This document shows, piece after piece, positions 5,931-13,807 of a DNA stretch of 13,807 nt. Source of the stretch: Bacteroidales bacterium UBA1179. Lineage in GTDB: Bacteria; Bacteroidota; Bacteroidia; Bacteroidales; Bacteroidaceae. Each line of letters begins with the position of its first letter. Position 1 is the first letter of the stretch. Where the stretch lies: the NCBI GenBank assembly GCA_002309915.1, contig DBYT01000114.1, forward strand, positions 6,945 through 20,751, in the 5' to 3' direction. The notes beneath the pieces were generated by a model. That model ran no database searches. It saw only the letters and a program-made list of their open reading frames with translations, and was not told the DNA's origin. Made by a program: the position numbers and the translations under genes.

Positions 5931-7346
5931 ATGAAAACTATAAGGACTGTATTTCTTTCCCTCCTGCTGTCGGTTTCAATGCCAGTCTTTGGTATCGGCC
6001 AGGATTCACTGACCGAAGCCATCGACCAGATCATATATGAGCAGCTGCCCGAGGGTACCGACATAGCCCTTATGGTCTATGACCTCACCAACGACACCAC
6101 CGTCTACGCCTACCGCGAGAAGATAATGTGCCGCCCTGCATCGGTCCAGAAGGTCATAACCTCCGTCACCGCGCTCTCGTCGCTTGGTGCCGACTACAAG
6201 TTCAAGACCGTACTGAAAACCCAGGGAACCATAGACAAGGACAGCGTACTGAACGGCAACCTCTATATCGTGGGCGGTCTTGATCCCGCACTCAACGAGC
6301 ATGAGCTGCGCAGTATGGTAAGCGACCTGAAAAAAGCAGGTATAAACAGGATAAACGGAACCCTTTATGCCGATGTCTCCATCATGGATACCATGTACTG
6401 GGCCACCGGATGGTGTTGGGACGATGCTCCCGCCAGTTTCCAACCTTACGTATCACCGCTTATGGTACATCAGGGCTTTGTGGGCGTCGAGGTAAAGCCC
6501 ACCTCCAAAGGCAAGGCTCCCCAGGTAAACATCTACCCGGCCAACACCCACATCAAGGTGGTGAACAAATCTCTTACACTCTGTGACACGCTGGGTCCGC
6601 TCACCATAACCCGTGACTGGATGCACAATGACAACACCATAATCGTTGAAGGAAACTGCCGTCGCCGCCAGTCAACAGACTTGAGTGTGGTGGAATCGGC
6701 CGAATTCACCTTTGCCCTGCTGCGTCAGTACCTTGACGAAGCCGGTATCAGTTACGGCAAGTATGACTGGGGCCGATGCCCGGTAATGGGACGTGAACTC
6801 TCTGTAGTGTCGCATGACCTGCCCTCGATTGTCAGGGAGGCGCTCAAGGAGAGTAACAACCTCTTTGCCGAGGCCATGTTCCTCCAGACCGGACGTATCC
6901 AATATCCCCGCGAGATAAGGTTCAAAGACGCCGCAAAGTATCTTCAGAACTTTGTATCCCGCAAGTTCGGCATGTTCTCGGCATCGTTCAATATTGTGGA
7001 CGGCAGCGGACTCTCCATGTATGATATGTGCTCACCGCAGTTCATGGTCGATATGCTGTCTCTCATCTACAAGGATAAGGACTTGTACAGAATCATGTAC
7101 AAGAGTCTTCCTATATCGGGTGTAGACGGTACTCTGAAAGGACGCATGAACAATAAGAACACACTCAACAAGGTGCATGCCAAGACCGGTTCTGTAACCG
7201 GTTCATGTACTCTGGCCGGCTATATCCATACAGCCGATGGCCGTGACCTTGCATTCTGTATAATGAATGAGGGCGCCGTCAAGATGGCACCCTCAAGAAA
7301 TGTCCAGGACAGAATCTGCTCAGTCCTGTGTGATTTAGGCCGTTAA
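5931..7346 (+). CDS. dacB: D-alanyl-D-alanine carboxypeptidase/endopeptidase, S13 family (PBP4/DacB)
   Basis: 471 residues from ATG 5931. Residues 1-23 are a signal peptide (MKTIRTVFLS then a leucine-rich core, cleavage near GIGQ). All three penicillin-binding motifs are present: SVQK with Ser71 and Lys74 in RPASVQK, SNN at 308-310, and KTGS starting at Lys418. The gap of more than 200 residues between the first two motifs is the hallmark of the S13 (PBP4) class, which has extra domains inserted there. Such enzymes act in the periplasm, removing the terminal D-Ala of stem peptides or cutting crosslinks in peptidoglycan. Starting at the TTG at 5907 would put eight polar residues before the signal peptide, so the ATG is preferred. 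It begins one base after the radical SAM stop and its own stop is 2 bases from the stop of the convergent deacetylase gene, with no visible terminator between them. Confidence 0.95.
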   Translation: MKTIRTVFLSLLLSVSMPVFGIGQDSLTEAIDQIIYEQLPEGTDIALMVYDLTNDTTVYAYREKIMCRPASVQKVITSVTALSSLGADYKFKTVLKTQGTIDKDSVLNGNLYIVGGLDPALNEHELRSMVSDLKKAGINRINGTLYADVSIMDTMYWATGWCWDDAPASFQPYVSPLMVHQGFVGVEVKPTSKGKAPQVNIYPANTHIKVVNKSLTLCDTLGPLTITRDWMHNDNTIIVEGNCRRRQSTDLSVVESAEFTFALLRQYLDEAGISYGKYDWGRCPVMGRELSVVSHDLPSIVREALKESNNLFAEAMFLQTGRIQYPREIRFKDAAKYLQNFVSRKFGMFSASFNIVDGSGLSMYDMCSPQFMVDMLSLIYKDKDLYRIMYKSLPISGVDGTLKGRMNNKNTLNKVHAKTGSVTGSCTLAGYIHTADGRDLAFCIMNEGAVKMAPSRNVQDRICSVLCDLGR

Positions 7347-7348
7347 TC

Positions 7349-7957
7349 TTACAACTGTTTGAATGAGTATCCCTGCTCCTTGAGCCACTCAATGGCTTTG
7401 GGCAGTGCGTAGCGCAGGTTCTTCTCGCTGCGCAGGGAGTCATGGAATACTATGATTGACCCGTTACGCGTGTACTTCTTTACAATATCCAGAACCTTCT
7501 CGGGATTGAGCTTCTCATTGTAGTCACGGGTTATCACATCGTAGAATACAATGTCGTAATCGCCTTTCATGTAACGGTATGTCCATCGGCGCAGAACTCC
7601 GTGGGGAGGACGGAACAGACGGGTGTTGAAATAACTGTCACACTTGTGTACATTGTCAATGTAATCGTGGTTGCGCATGCGCATTCCGCGTACATGATTG
7701 AATGTATGGTTTCCTATGTGATGCCCGCGTTCCACCACCATCCTGTATGTTTCGGGGTGCTTGCGTACATTGTCACCCACCATGAAGAATGTTGCCTTTA
7801 TATCGTACCGGTCCAATACGTCAAGTACCCATGGGGTAACCTCAGGAATGGGACCGTCGTCAAAGGTGAGATATACCGAATGGTCTTCCGGATCTTTCCG
7901 GAAGATGCCATTCGGGTATATTTTGCTCAATATTGAAGTCGGTTGTTCAAGTATCAT
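7349..7957 (-). CDS. NodB-type polysaccharide deacetylase family protein
   Basis: 202 residues covering little more than the NodB homology domain (carbohydrate esterase family 4 fold). The five motifs can be traced: TFDDGP at 31-36 (catalytic and metal Asp33, Asp34), HTFNH with metal ligands His84 and His88, RPPHG at 116-120, DVITRDY at 140-146, and FHDS with His172. Family members hydrolyse N- or O-acetyl groups from chitin oligosaccharides, peptidoglycan or other glycans using a divalent metal. No signal peptide or membrane segment is visible, so either it acts in the cytoplasm or it leaves by an unrecognised route; the substrate cannot be read from sequence. An in-frame stop six codons upstream rules out a longer secretion signal. 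Its ATG shares one base with the DUF2723 stop (TGATG), so translation is probably coupled to that gene. Confidence 0.93.
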   Translation of the reverse strand: MILEQPTSILSKIYPNGIFRKDPEDHSVYLTFDDGPIPEVTPWVLDVLDRYDIKATFFMVGDNVRKHPETYRMVVERGHHIGNHTFNHVRGMRMRNHDYIDNVHKCDSYFNTRLFRPPHGVLRRWTYRYMKGDYDIVFYDVITRDYNEKLNPEKVLDIVKKYTRNGSIIVFHDSLRSEKNLRYALPKAIEWLKEQGYSFKQL

Positions 7958-10900
7958 CAGTTCAAACGATGTTCAAACTCATCGCACATTCTCTCCCAGT
8001 CAGCATAAATCTCGTCGTACTGATCCTTGTCAATGCACTTCTCCAGTATGGGGAATACATATGAATACTGGATGGATGCAATTTCCGTGAAGTCTTTTGT
8101 AGCGCGTTTGAGATTACGGTTGTTCATGCTCATATACCAATCCATAATCTGTTTGCCGTTCTCATATGTATCCAAGATGATCCGGGTAGCTTTCTCTTTC
8201 TGTCCCATAGTAAGGTAGAGGTGAGCTATCTCGGCACTTGAGCCATAGAGAGCGTCGTTCAAAGGCAGAACTTCATGGTTGATACCTTTGTCAACGGATT
8301 CAAGAACAGCAAGAGCCTTGTCTCTCTTGCCCTCGTTATAGAGTTCGATAGAGAGTTGTGCGACAAGTCTGCGAAGTGACTGACACATTCTGCGGTTGGT
8401 CTCGTCAAGATAGACGCCGGGTTTGTCAAGTCCTCCGTATTTGAAGTTCATGATGTTGTCGAACATCTTGTCGGTATCAATAGAGCCTACAGTGCGTGAA
8501 TTGCTGCCGGTAGCCTCCTTCCAGTCAAAAGGAGTGATTCTGTATGCAAGACCTTCGAGCAGGAAATAGTTGTTGAGACCCAGATAACTGCTGTTGGGAA
8601 CAGTAGTTGCTATGTAGAGAGGTCTCTCCCAGTTGCACTGTGCAATCAGGTCAAGCATCATGATCTCGCTCTTGAGCAATGTACTCTTGCCCTTAAGTGA
8701 GATTATCATACGGTCCGGCATCTTGGCCTTGGTCTCCTCATCGGTTGCTCCCAGATACTTCTCGGGAATCTTCATTCCTGAACGGAGTACTGCATCCTTG
8801 TCAATCTTGAGCCAGATGGTATCGGTGGGAACCATATGATGCTGCTTGATCCAGTAGCTCATGACATTGTGGAGCTCAAATGATTTTTCAACTGCCTCGC
8901 GGCTGTTGTTCTTGAGCAGAATCTCCTTGTCCTCCGGATTGACGGTGACAAAGTCATTGGTACCTGACTCATAATCTATCCTGCCGAATGAGATGGGCAG
9001 AGCGGGTGAATCATATGCGGGACGCTTCATCTGGTCTATGTACCAATCGGTCATGAGATAACTCAGATTGCAGCAGCGTGCATCGGTACGGAAACCTTCA
9101 GTCTCAAAATTGTACCAGAGAGGGAAGGTATCGTTATCACCGTTTGTGAATATGATGGGGTTGCCCTTTTCAGGAAGAGTGGACAGATAGTTCTGACCGA
9201 AATCACGGCAAGCGTAACGACCGCTGCGGTCATGGTCATCCCAAGTCTGGCTTACCATCTGTACGGGAACCAGCAGACACAGTATCGCTGCTATTACAGG
9301 AGCGATCTTCCTGCCGGCCAGTTTGCCCAACCATTCTGAGATTGCTGCAACGCCCAGTCCTATCCATATAGCAAAGGCATAGAATGAACCTGCATAAGCG
9401 TAGTCACGCTCACGGGGCTGCAGAGGAGTCTGGTTAAGGTAGACCACGATTGCCAAACCTGTCATGAAGAAGAGTGCCAGAACCACGATGAACTGGTGAG
9501 CTCCCTCACGTCCCTTTCCAACCTGCCAGAACAGACCCAGCAGACCCAGCAGAAGCGGCAGGCAGTAGAACACGTTGTGACCCTTGCCGGCCAGTGATTC
9601 GGGAAGAAGGTTGTTGTCACCGCCTACAAGCATCTTGTCTATGAAGTTGATGCCGGTTATCCAGTTGCCGTTCTCCAATTCTCCGTAACGGTTCTGGATA
9701 TCATTCTGACGTCCGGCGAAGTTCCACATGAAGTATCTCCAGTACATGAAGTTAACCTGATATCTCAGGAAGAACTTGATGTTTTCTGCCTGTGTGGGTA
9801 TGGTCAACTTGATGTTGTTACCGCGCTGGTTGTATGTAACCGTACGGCCTTTTATGCCTCCGCACCATGACTTGTACTCTGCAATATGATCGCTGTCCTT
9901 GCTGTACATACGCGGGAACAGCATGTTCTGTGCATATACATAGTCACGCTTCTCATCCATTATGTAGTAACGGTCTTTCTCGGACTCATTGGATTTCTCC
10001 TTACGGGCGTAAGCGTTACCCTTGAATCTGGAAACAGGTGAGTAGTATGAGTATTGCTTCTCCTTCTTGAGTTCGTAGACTATCTCTGATGCGTAAGTCT
10101 GTCCGTAGAGCAGAGGGCGTGAGCCGTACTGCTCGCGAGCCAGGTAATCACCCAGGGTAAAGATATCCTCCGGTGAGTTCTGGTCCATGGGCGGGTTGGC
10201 TGTAGAACGGATCACTATAACGGCATATGATGAGTAGCCGATGGTAATCATCATTACGCACAGCATGATGGTGTTGAGCAGACTTGCTGACGGTTTGACC
10301 TTCTCGGGAACTACGCCGGCAAAGAGATAGATGGCACCGGCGCCCAGAATGACAAGACCCAGTATGATACCGCCTGCAGTATGACCGTAGAAAGGCACAC
10401 CTGCAAATGCTACGGTGAGCAGGAATGAGAGATACATGAGTGATTTGCGGTCACCGCGCTGTGTCTCATATGCACCCCAGATAAGGAGTCCTACAAGCAG
10501 GATGATATAGATGATCAGACCTGTGTTGAAAGGAAGTCCCAGACCGTTCACGAACAGCAGTTCGAACCAGCCGCCTACCTTCACGATGCCGGGAACGATA
10601 CCGTACAGAATAGCAGCGATAATGACACCTGAAAGGATGAATGCTATGATACCTCCCTTCCATGTGGGATTCTCTGATTTCTTGAAGTAATAAACCAGGA
10701 CGATGGCTGTGATACAGAGCAGGTTCAAAAGGTGAACACCCACTGATACACCTATAAGATAGGTAATCAGTACGAGCCAGCGTGCACTGTGAGGCTGGTC
10801 GGCATTCTCCTCCCATTTGAGGATGAGCCAGAACGTAACAGCGGTGCAGAATGAAGAGTAAGCGTAAACCTCACCCTCGACGGCGCTGAACCAGAAGGTA

Positions 10901-11298
10901 TCGGACCATGTATATGCCAGAGCACCTACAATGCCGGCGCCGAATATGGTTATCATCTGCCACATGTCGGGATCCTTGGTGCCTGCCACCAGTTTCTTTA
11001 CGAGCATGGTTATGCTCCAGAAAAGGAACAGTATGCAGAGTGCACTCAGAAGGGCGGACATGATGTTAACCATCATGGCAACCTTTGAGGGATCACTTGT
11101 AAACTGTGAGAAAAGGTTTGCAGTAAGCATGAATATCGGTGCCCCTGGCGGGTGTCCTACTTCCATCTTGTAACCGGTTGTAATGAACTCCGGGCAATCC
11201 CAGAAGCTGGCGGTAGGCTCAATTGTCAAGCAGTAGGTTACTGCGGCAATTACAAACACGAGCCATCCGATGATGATGTTCAGTCTTTTGTAATTCAT
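7957..11298 (-). CDS. DUF2723 membrane protein, probable protein O-glycosyltransferase (GT117-like)
   Basis: 1113 residues. The N-terminal half is a multi-pass membrane domain beginning with the DUF2723 signature: EPTASFWDCPEF at 27-38, with acidic residues Glu27 and Asp34 in the first extracytoplasmic loop, then GHPPGAP at 48-54. Many hydrophobic segments continue to roughly residue 370, followed by an extracytoplasmic loop with several Tyr-rich stretches, more membrane helices around PLQPRERDYAYAGS, and a soluble C-terminal region whose last third looks helical and TPR-like. DUF2723 proteins are related to protein O-mannosyltransferases of the C-type fold (eukaryotic TMEM260; often annotated GT117 in Bacteroidota) and are thought to glycosylate exported proteins using a lipid-linked sugar donor; donor and targets here are not evident. 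The gene has its own promoter box, lies 95 bases after purD, and is coupled to the deacetylase gene by a one-base stop-start overlap. Confidence 0.92.
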   Translation of the reverse strand: MNYKRLNIIIGWLVFVIAAVTYCLTIEPTASFWDCPEFITTGYKMEVGHPPGAPIFMLTANLFSQFTSDPSKVAMMVNIMSALLSALCILFLFWSITMLVKKLVAGTKDPDMWQMITIFGAGIVGALAYTWSDTFWFSAVEGEVYAYSSFCTAVTFWLILKWEENADQPHSARWLVLITYLIGVSVGVHLLNLLCITAIVLVYYFKKSENPTWKGGIIAFILSGVIIAAILYGIVPGIVKVGGWFELLFVNGLGLPFNTGLIIYIILLVGLLIWGAYETQRGDRKSLMYLSFLLTVAFAGVPFYGHTAGGIILGLVILGAGAIYLFAGVVPEKVKPSASLLNTIMLCVMMITIGYSSYAVIVIRSTANPPMDQNSPEDIFTLGDYLAREQYGSRPLLYGQTYASEIVYELKKEKQYSYYSPVSRFKGNAYARKEKSNESEKDRYYIMDEKRDYVYAQNMLFPRMYSKDSDHIAEYKSWCGGIKGRTVTYNQRGNNIKLTIPTQAENIKFFLRYQVNFMYWRYFMWNFAGRQNDIQNRYGELENGNWITGINFIDKMLVGGDNNLLPESLAGKGHNVFYCLPLLLGLLGLFWQVGKGREGAHQFIVVLALFFMTGLAIVVYLNQTPLQPRERDYAYAGSFYAFAIWIGLGVAAISEWLGKLAGRKIAPVIAAILCLLVPVQMVSQTWDDHDRSGRYACRDFGQNYLSTLPEKGNPIIFTNGDNDTFPLWYNFETEGFRTDARCCNLSYLMTDWYIDQMKRPAYDSPALPISFGRIDYESGTNDFVTVNPEDKEILLKNNSREAVEKSFELHNVMSYWIKQHHMVPTDTIWLKIDKDAVLRSGMKIPEKYLGATDEETKAKMPDRMIISLKGKSTLLKSEIMMLDLIAQCNWERPLYIATTVPNSSYLGLNNYFLLEGLAYRITPFDWKEATGSNSRTVGSIDTDKMFDNIMNFKYGGLDKPGVYLDETNRRMCQSLRRLVAQLSIELYNEGKRDKALAVLESVDKGINHEVLPLNDALYGSSAEIAHLYLTMGQKEKATRIILDTYENGKQIMDWYMSMNNRNLKRATKDFTEIASIQYSYVFPILEKCIDKDQYDEIYADWERMCDEFEHRLN

Positions 11299-11329
11299 TT
11301 TTGCTATGAACTTAGTAATTAGAGAGTCC

Positions 11330-11337
11330 CAAAGATA
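11330..11337 (-). promoter_or_regulatory. Bacteroidota -7 promoter box for DUF2723-deacetylase
   Basis: The minus strand reads TATCTTTG (TAnnTTTG), 31 bases before the ATG at 11298, within the 95-base gap after purD. A TTG lies about 23 bases further upstream, slightly beyond the usual spacing. The rest of the gap is A/T-rich with only short (5-base) inverted arms around 11360-11380, so no clear purD terminator is claimed. Confidence 0.55.
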
Positions 11338-11393
11338 GTCCTTAAAAGGTTAACGGCTATCAATTGACAGTTATTAATTGTTATTCCGTCGGG

Positions 11394-12665
11394 TCAGAGG
11401 TCCTGGCCTATGTCCCTGCGGAAATATTTCTTCTCAAAGTCAATAAGGCTGGCACCCTTGAAGGAGAGAGCCAGAGCCTCCTCCTTGTCCTTGCCGTATG
11501 AACTTACTGCTATCACGCGACCTCCTGCGGTAACCACGTTGCCGTTTGCGTCAAACGCCGTACCTGCATGGAACACCACGCTGTCCTTGACCTTATCGAT
11601 ACCGCTTATTACGAATCCCTTGTCATAATGCTCCGGATAACCGCCGGATACCAGCATCACGCAGACAGCAGAACGCGGATCCTGCTCCAGGGTCTTGGTG
11701 TCCAGGTTTCCGGCTGCCACGCCCTTGAAGAGTTCAACGATATCGCTCTTGAGACGCAACATCACACTCTCTGTCTCGGGGTCACCCATGCGGCAGTTGT
11801 ACTCAATAACCTTGGGATCGCCGTCCACATTGATAAGGCCAAAGAATATGAATCCTTTGTAAACCAGACCCTCCTGGGCCAGACCCTCGACGGTGGGACG
11901 GATGATACGGTCCTCTACCTTTTTCATCCACTCCTTGGTTGCAAACGGAACGGGTGATACTGATCCCATGCCGCCGGTGTTCAGGCCGGTGTCATGCTCA
12001 CCAATACGCTTGTAATCCTTTGCCTCGGGAAGTATCTTGTAGTGCTTTCCGTCAGTAAGAACAAATACGGAGCACTCAATTCCGCTCATGAACTCTTCAA
12101 TCACCACGCGTGACGAAGCGTTGCCGAACATACCGCTCAGCATCTCCTTCAACTCCTTCTTCGCCTCCTCCAAAGTAGGCAGAATCAGTACTCCCTTGCC
12201 TGCGCAAAGACCATCGGCCTTAAGTACGTAGGGAGCCTTAAGTGTCTCAAGGAACTTGAGTCCCTCCTCCAGGTTCTCGCCTGTGAATGTCTGATATGCT
12301 GCGGTGGGTATATTATGGCGCTGCATGAAACGCTTTGCAAAGTCCTTGCTGCCCTCCATCTGTGCGGCTTCCTTTGAGGGGCCGATAACCGGGATGGATT
12401 TCAGTGAGGCGTCACTCAGGAAATAGTCATAAATGCCGTTTACCAGAGGATCTTCGGGGCCTACCACCACCATATCGATCTTCTTGTCAAGAACGAATGC
12501 CTTGATGGCCTCAAAATCATTTGCCTTGATGGCTACGTTCTCACCTACGTTTGCGGTACCGGCATTGCCCGGAGCTATGTAAAGCTTGTCAAGCTGTGGG
12601 CTTTGGGCTATCTTCCAGGCCAGAGCATGCTCGCGGCCTCCGCTTCCAAGTAACAGAATCTTCAT
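11394..12665 (-). CDS. purD: Phosphoribosylamine-glycine ligase (GAR synthetase)
   Basis: 423 residues, normal length for PurD. It catalyses ATP-dependent joining of glycine to 5-phosphoribosylamine, the second step of de novo purine synthesis, in the cytosol. Landmarks include GSGGREHALAWK at 7-18, the NAGTAN region near 34-39, VGPEDPL at 68-74, the ATP-grasp glycine-rich loop KADGLCAGKG at 149-158, NTGGMGS at 229-235, the acidic metal-binding YNCRMGDPETE near 289-299, and a C-terminal segment with TAGGRV. No substitution at a key motif is apparent. The start overlaps the stop of the upstream methyltransferase gene by four bases (ATGA), implying co-transcription and translational coupling. 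No purine-responsive riboswitch is seen, and the promoter must lie outside the window, upstream of the methyltransferase gene. Confidence 0.98.
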   Translation of the reverse strand: MKILLLGSGGREHALAWKIAQSPQLDKLYIAPGNAGTANVGENVAIKANDFEAIKAFVLDKKIDMVVVGPEDPLVNGIYDYFLSDASLKSIPVIGPSKEAAQMEGSKDFAKRFMQRHNIPTAAYQTFTGENLEEGLKFLETLKAPYVLKADGLCAGKGVLILPTLEEAKKELKEMLSGMFGNASSRVVIEEFMSGIECSVFVLTDGKHYKILPEAKDYKRIGEHDTGLNTGGMGSVSPVPFATKEWMKKVEDRIIRPTVEGLAQEGLVYKGFIFFGLINVDGDPKVIEYNCRMGDPETESVMLRLKSDIVELFKGVAAGNLDTKTLEQDPRSAVCVMLVSGGYPEHYDKGFVISGIDKVKDSVVFHAGTAFDANGNVVTAGGRVIAVSSYGKDKEEALALSFKGASLIDFEKKYFRRDIGQDL

Positions 12666-13807
12666 TTCTTATTGTTTCTGAACGGTTTGTTTTCACTTTT
12701 ACGGAAAGGCTTCTTTCCCTCACTCTTGCGGAAGGGTTTGCCTCCCTCGCTCTTACGGAAAGGCTTGTCTCCTTCACTCTTGCGGAAGGGTTTGCCTCCC
12801 TCGCTCTTGCGGAAGGGTTTTCTCTCCTCCGTTGACTTGTGGAAAGGCTTTTCGGCCTTACGGGCCTCCTCTCTCTCGGCCAGACGGGCCTTGTGGCGCA
12901 GAGTGCCGCTGCGTCGGGTGGGCAGATCGTCCTTCTTGAGACGGCGGTCACCTCCGCGGAACTCGTTATAGCGTCCGTCAAATATCTCGTATTTGCGGAG
13001 TTCGCAGGGAAGTGCTCCGTTAAACAGGGGTATCTTGGCCGATGGCTTCAGACCTATCTTGTCAAAGCACTCGTAGTGGTAACTGATAATCCACGCCTCA
13101 CCGCCTATCAGGGCATGCTTGAGGCGCTCGCCTATCATCTCATAGAGGCCAAGCAGGTTGTCCTCGACCAGACGCTCGCCATAGGGCGGGTTGGTGATGA
13201 TTACGGTGCGCTCCTTTACAGGTTCAAAGTCCTTGAAGTCACGCTGCTCAAACTGTATGGTATCCAGCAGTCCGGCAGCCTTTGCGTTACGCTTGGCTGT
13301 CAGGATAGCCTTGGGATCCTTGTCATATCCCTTGATGGTGAACTCGAACTCACGCTCCTGTGAGTCATCATTGTATATCTCCTCAAACAGGTCACGGTCA
13401 AAATCCTTCCACTTTTCAAATGCAAAGTGGCTGCGGAACAGACCGGGTGCCATGTTTTTGGCAATGAGTGCGGCCTCGATGGGAATTGTGCCCGATCCGC
13501 ACATGGGGTCTACAAAATCACACTTGCCGTCCCAGCCTGACATAAGGATCATACCTGCTGCCAGCACCTCATTCAGAGGAGCCTCCATGGCCTCCTGACG
13601 GTAACCGCGCTTGTGCAGTGACTCGCCGCTGCTGTCAAGAGAAAGCGAGCAGTCGTCATGTGAGATGTGGATGTGGAACGTAAGGTCCGGATTGGCTACG
13701 CTTACATTGGGGCGTTTGCCGTATTTGTCACGGAAATAGTCGGCTATGGCATCCTTCACGCGGTATGCCACAAACTTTGAGTGGCGGAAATCCTCACTGT
13801 ACACAAC
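12662..13807 (-). CDS. THUMP-containing class I SAM RNA methyltransferase (COG0116, RlmL-like), 5' end outside window
   Basis: The frame is open through the right edge; 381 residues are visible and the THUMP N-terminus is mostly missing. What remains shows the end of a THUMP domain (FHIHISHDDCSLSLD, then LHKRGYR), the UPF0020 methylase motif DPMCGSGTIPIEAAL around visible residues 99-113, and the catalytic NPPYGER around 205-211. These mark an N2-guanine methyltransferase of 23S rRNA type, related to the N-terminal half of E. coli RlmL and to Bacillus YpsC; the exact target base is inferred only. After about visible residue 280 comes a strongly basic extension ending in seven copies of a KPFRKSEGG-like unit (visible residues 319-380), resembling a disordered RNA-binding tail. 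A GTG at 13804 would make a complete frame but would cut the THUMP domain, so the gene is treated as partial. It overlaps purD by four bases. Confidence 0.9.
   Translation of the reverse strand, partial: VVYSEDFRHSKFVAYRVKDAIADYFRDKYGKRPNVSVANPDLTFHIHISHDDCSLSLDSSGESLHKRGYRQEAMEAPLNEVLAAGMILMSGWDGKCDFVDPMCGSGTIPIEAALIAKNMAPGLFRSHFAFEKWKDFDRDLFEEIYNDDSQEREFEFTIKGYDKDPKAILTAKRNAKAAGLLDTIQFEQRDFKDFEPVKERTVIITNPPYGERLVEDNLLGLYEMIGERLKHALIGGEAWIISYHYECFDKIGLKPSAKIPLFNGALPCELRKYEIFDGRYNEFRGGDRRLKKDDLPTRRSGTLRHKARLAEREEARKAEKPFHKSTEERKPFRKSEGGKPFRKSEGDKPFRKSEGGKPFRKSEGKKPFRKSENKPFRNNKK
12665..12850 (-). repeat. In-frame 27/54-bp tandem repeats encoding the basic tail of the methyltransferase
   Basis: The DNA encodes KPF[R/H] seven times, with a unit of nine codons (KPFRKSEGG and variants ending in GD or GK). 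Two adjacent 54-base blocks, 12701-12754 and 12755-12808, differ only at a few positions (mainly at 12712-12719 versus 12766-12773), followed by a third partial copy from 12809. Copies are contiguous, without spacers. The near identity of the blocks suggests recent duplication by slippage or recombination. All units keep the frame and lie immediately before the stop codon that overlaps the purD start. Confidence 0.9.

Noticed and set aside
11355..11385. Possible purD terminator with CAATT/AATTG arms
   Set aside because: Arms are only five A/T-rich bases with no adjacent T-run, too weak to support.
12701..12840. Possible CRISPR array
   Set aside because: The 27/54-bp units are contiguous with no unique spacers, stay in frame inside a gene, and no cas gene is nearby.
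12672..12971. Plus-strand frame with repeated SLLRKGLPP-like units
   Set aside because: It is the reverse reading of the repeats encoding the methyltransferase tail; the minus-strand frame is continuous with a conserved enzyme.
13802..13804. GTG at 13804 as the start of the methyltransferase
   Set aside because: The frame remains open to the window edge and starting here would remove most of the THUMP domain, so the true start lies outside.

Overview
The window looks like an ordinary housekeeping segment of a Bacteroidales chromosome (Bacteroides/Prevotella-like, possibly from a gut metagenome). Three things point that way. Families largely confined to or typical of Bacteroidota are present (DUF4294, DUF2723/GT117, and an exported helix-hairpin-helix protein with a barrel-like C-terminus). 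Almost every transcription unit starts with the Bacteroidota -7 promoter element TAnnTTTG. Start codons are preceded by A/T-rich sequence without obvious Shine-Dalgarno motifs. Base composition looks even, and I see no transposase, integrase, phage gene, tRNA, rRNA or CRISPR array.

Layout, left to right. (1) 1-416, minus: 5' part of a GltS-like sodium/glutamate symporter, leaving the window. (2) 452-490: hairpin terminator of lgt. (3) 491-2435, minus: ychF-lgt operon; ychF carries an apparent one-base insertion near 1598 that breaks its reading frame. (4) 2482-3090, minus: DUF4294 exported protein, divergent from (5) 3176-7346, plus: the exported helix-hairpin-helix/barrel protein, a radical SAM protein of the COG0731 type, and an S13-family (PBP4-like) D-alanyl-D-alanine carboxypeptidase. 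(6) 7349-11298, minus: a large DUF2723 membrane protein (probable protein O-glycosyltransferase) translationally coupled to a small NodB-type deacetylase, convergent with the carboxypeptidase with only 2 bases between stop codons. (7) 11394-13807, minus: purD overlapping the 3' end of a THUMP/COG0116 rRNA methyltransferase gene that continues off the right edge and ends in a repetitive basic tail.

Functionally the window mixes cell-envelope work (lipoprotein lipidation by Lgt, peptidoglycan trimming by the S13 enzyme, probable protein O-glycosylation by DUF2723, a possible carbohydrate deacetylase, an outer-membrane candidate) with core metabolism and translation (PurD, YchF, rRNA methylation). 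There is no intergenic stretch longer than about 100 bases; the gaps hold promoters and one terminator.

I did not find convincing evidence of a new multi-gene system. The items most worth a second look are the ychF frameshift, the in-frame 27/54-bp repeats encoding the methyltransferase tail, a perfect 11-bp inverted repeat around the ychF promoter, the secreted helix-hairpin-helix/barrel protein, and the coupled DUF2723-deacetylase pair. All assignments come from reading motifs by eye; no database search was run.
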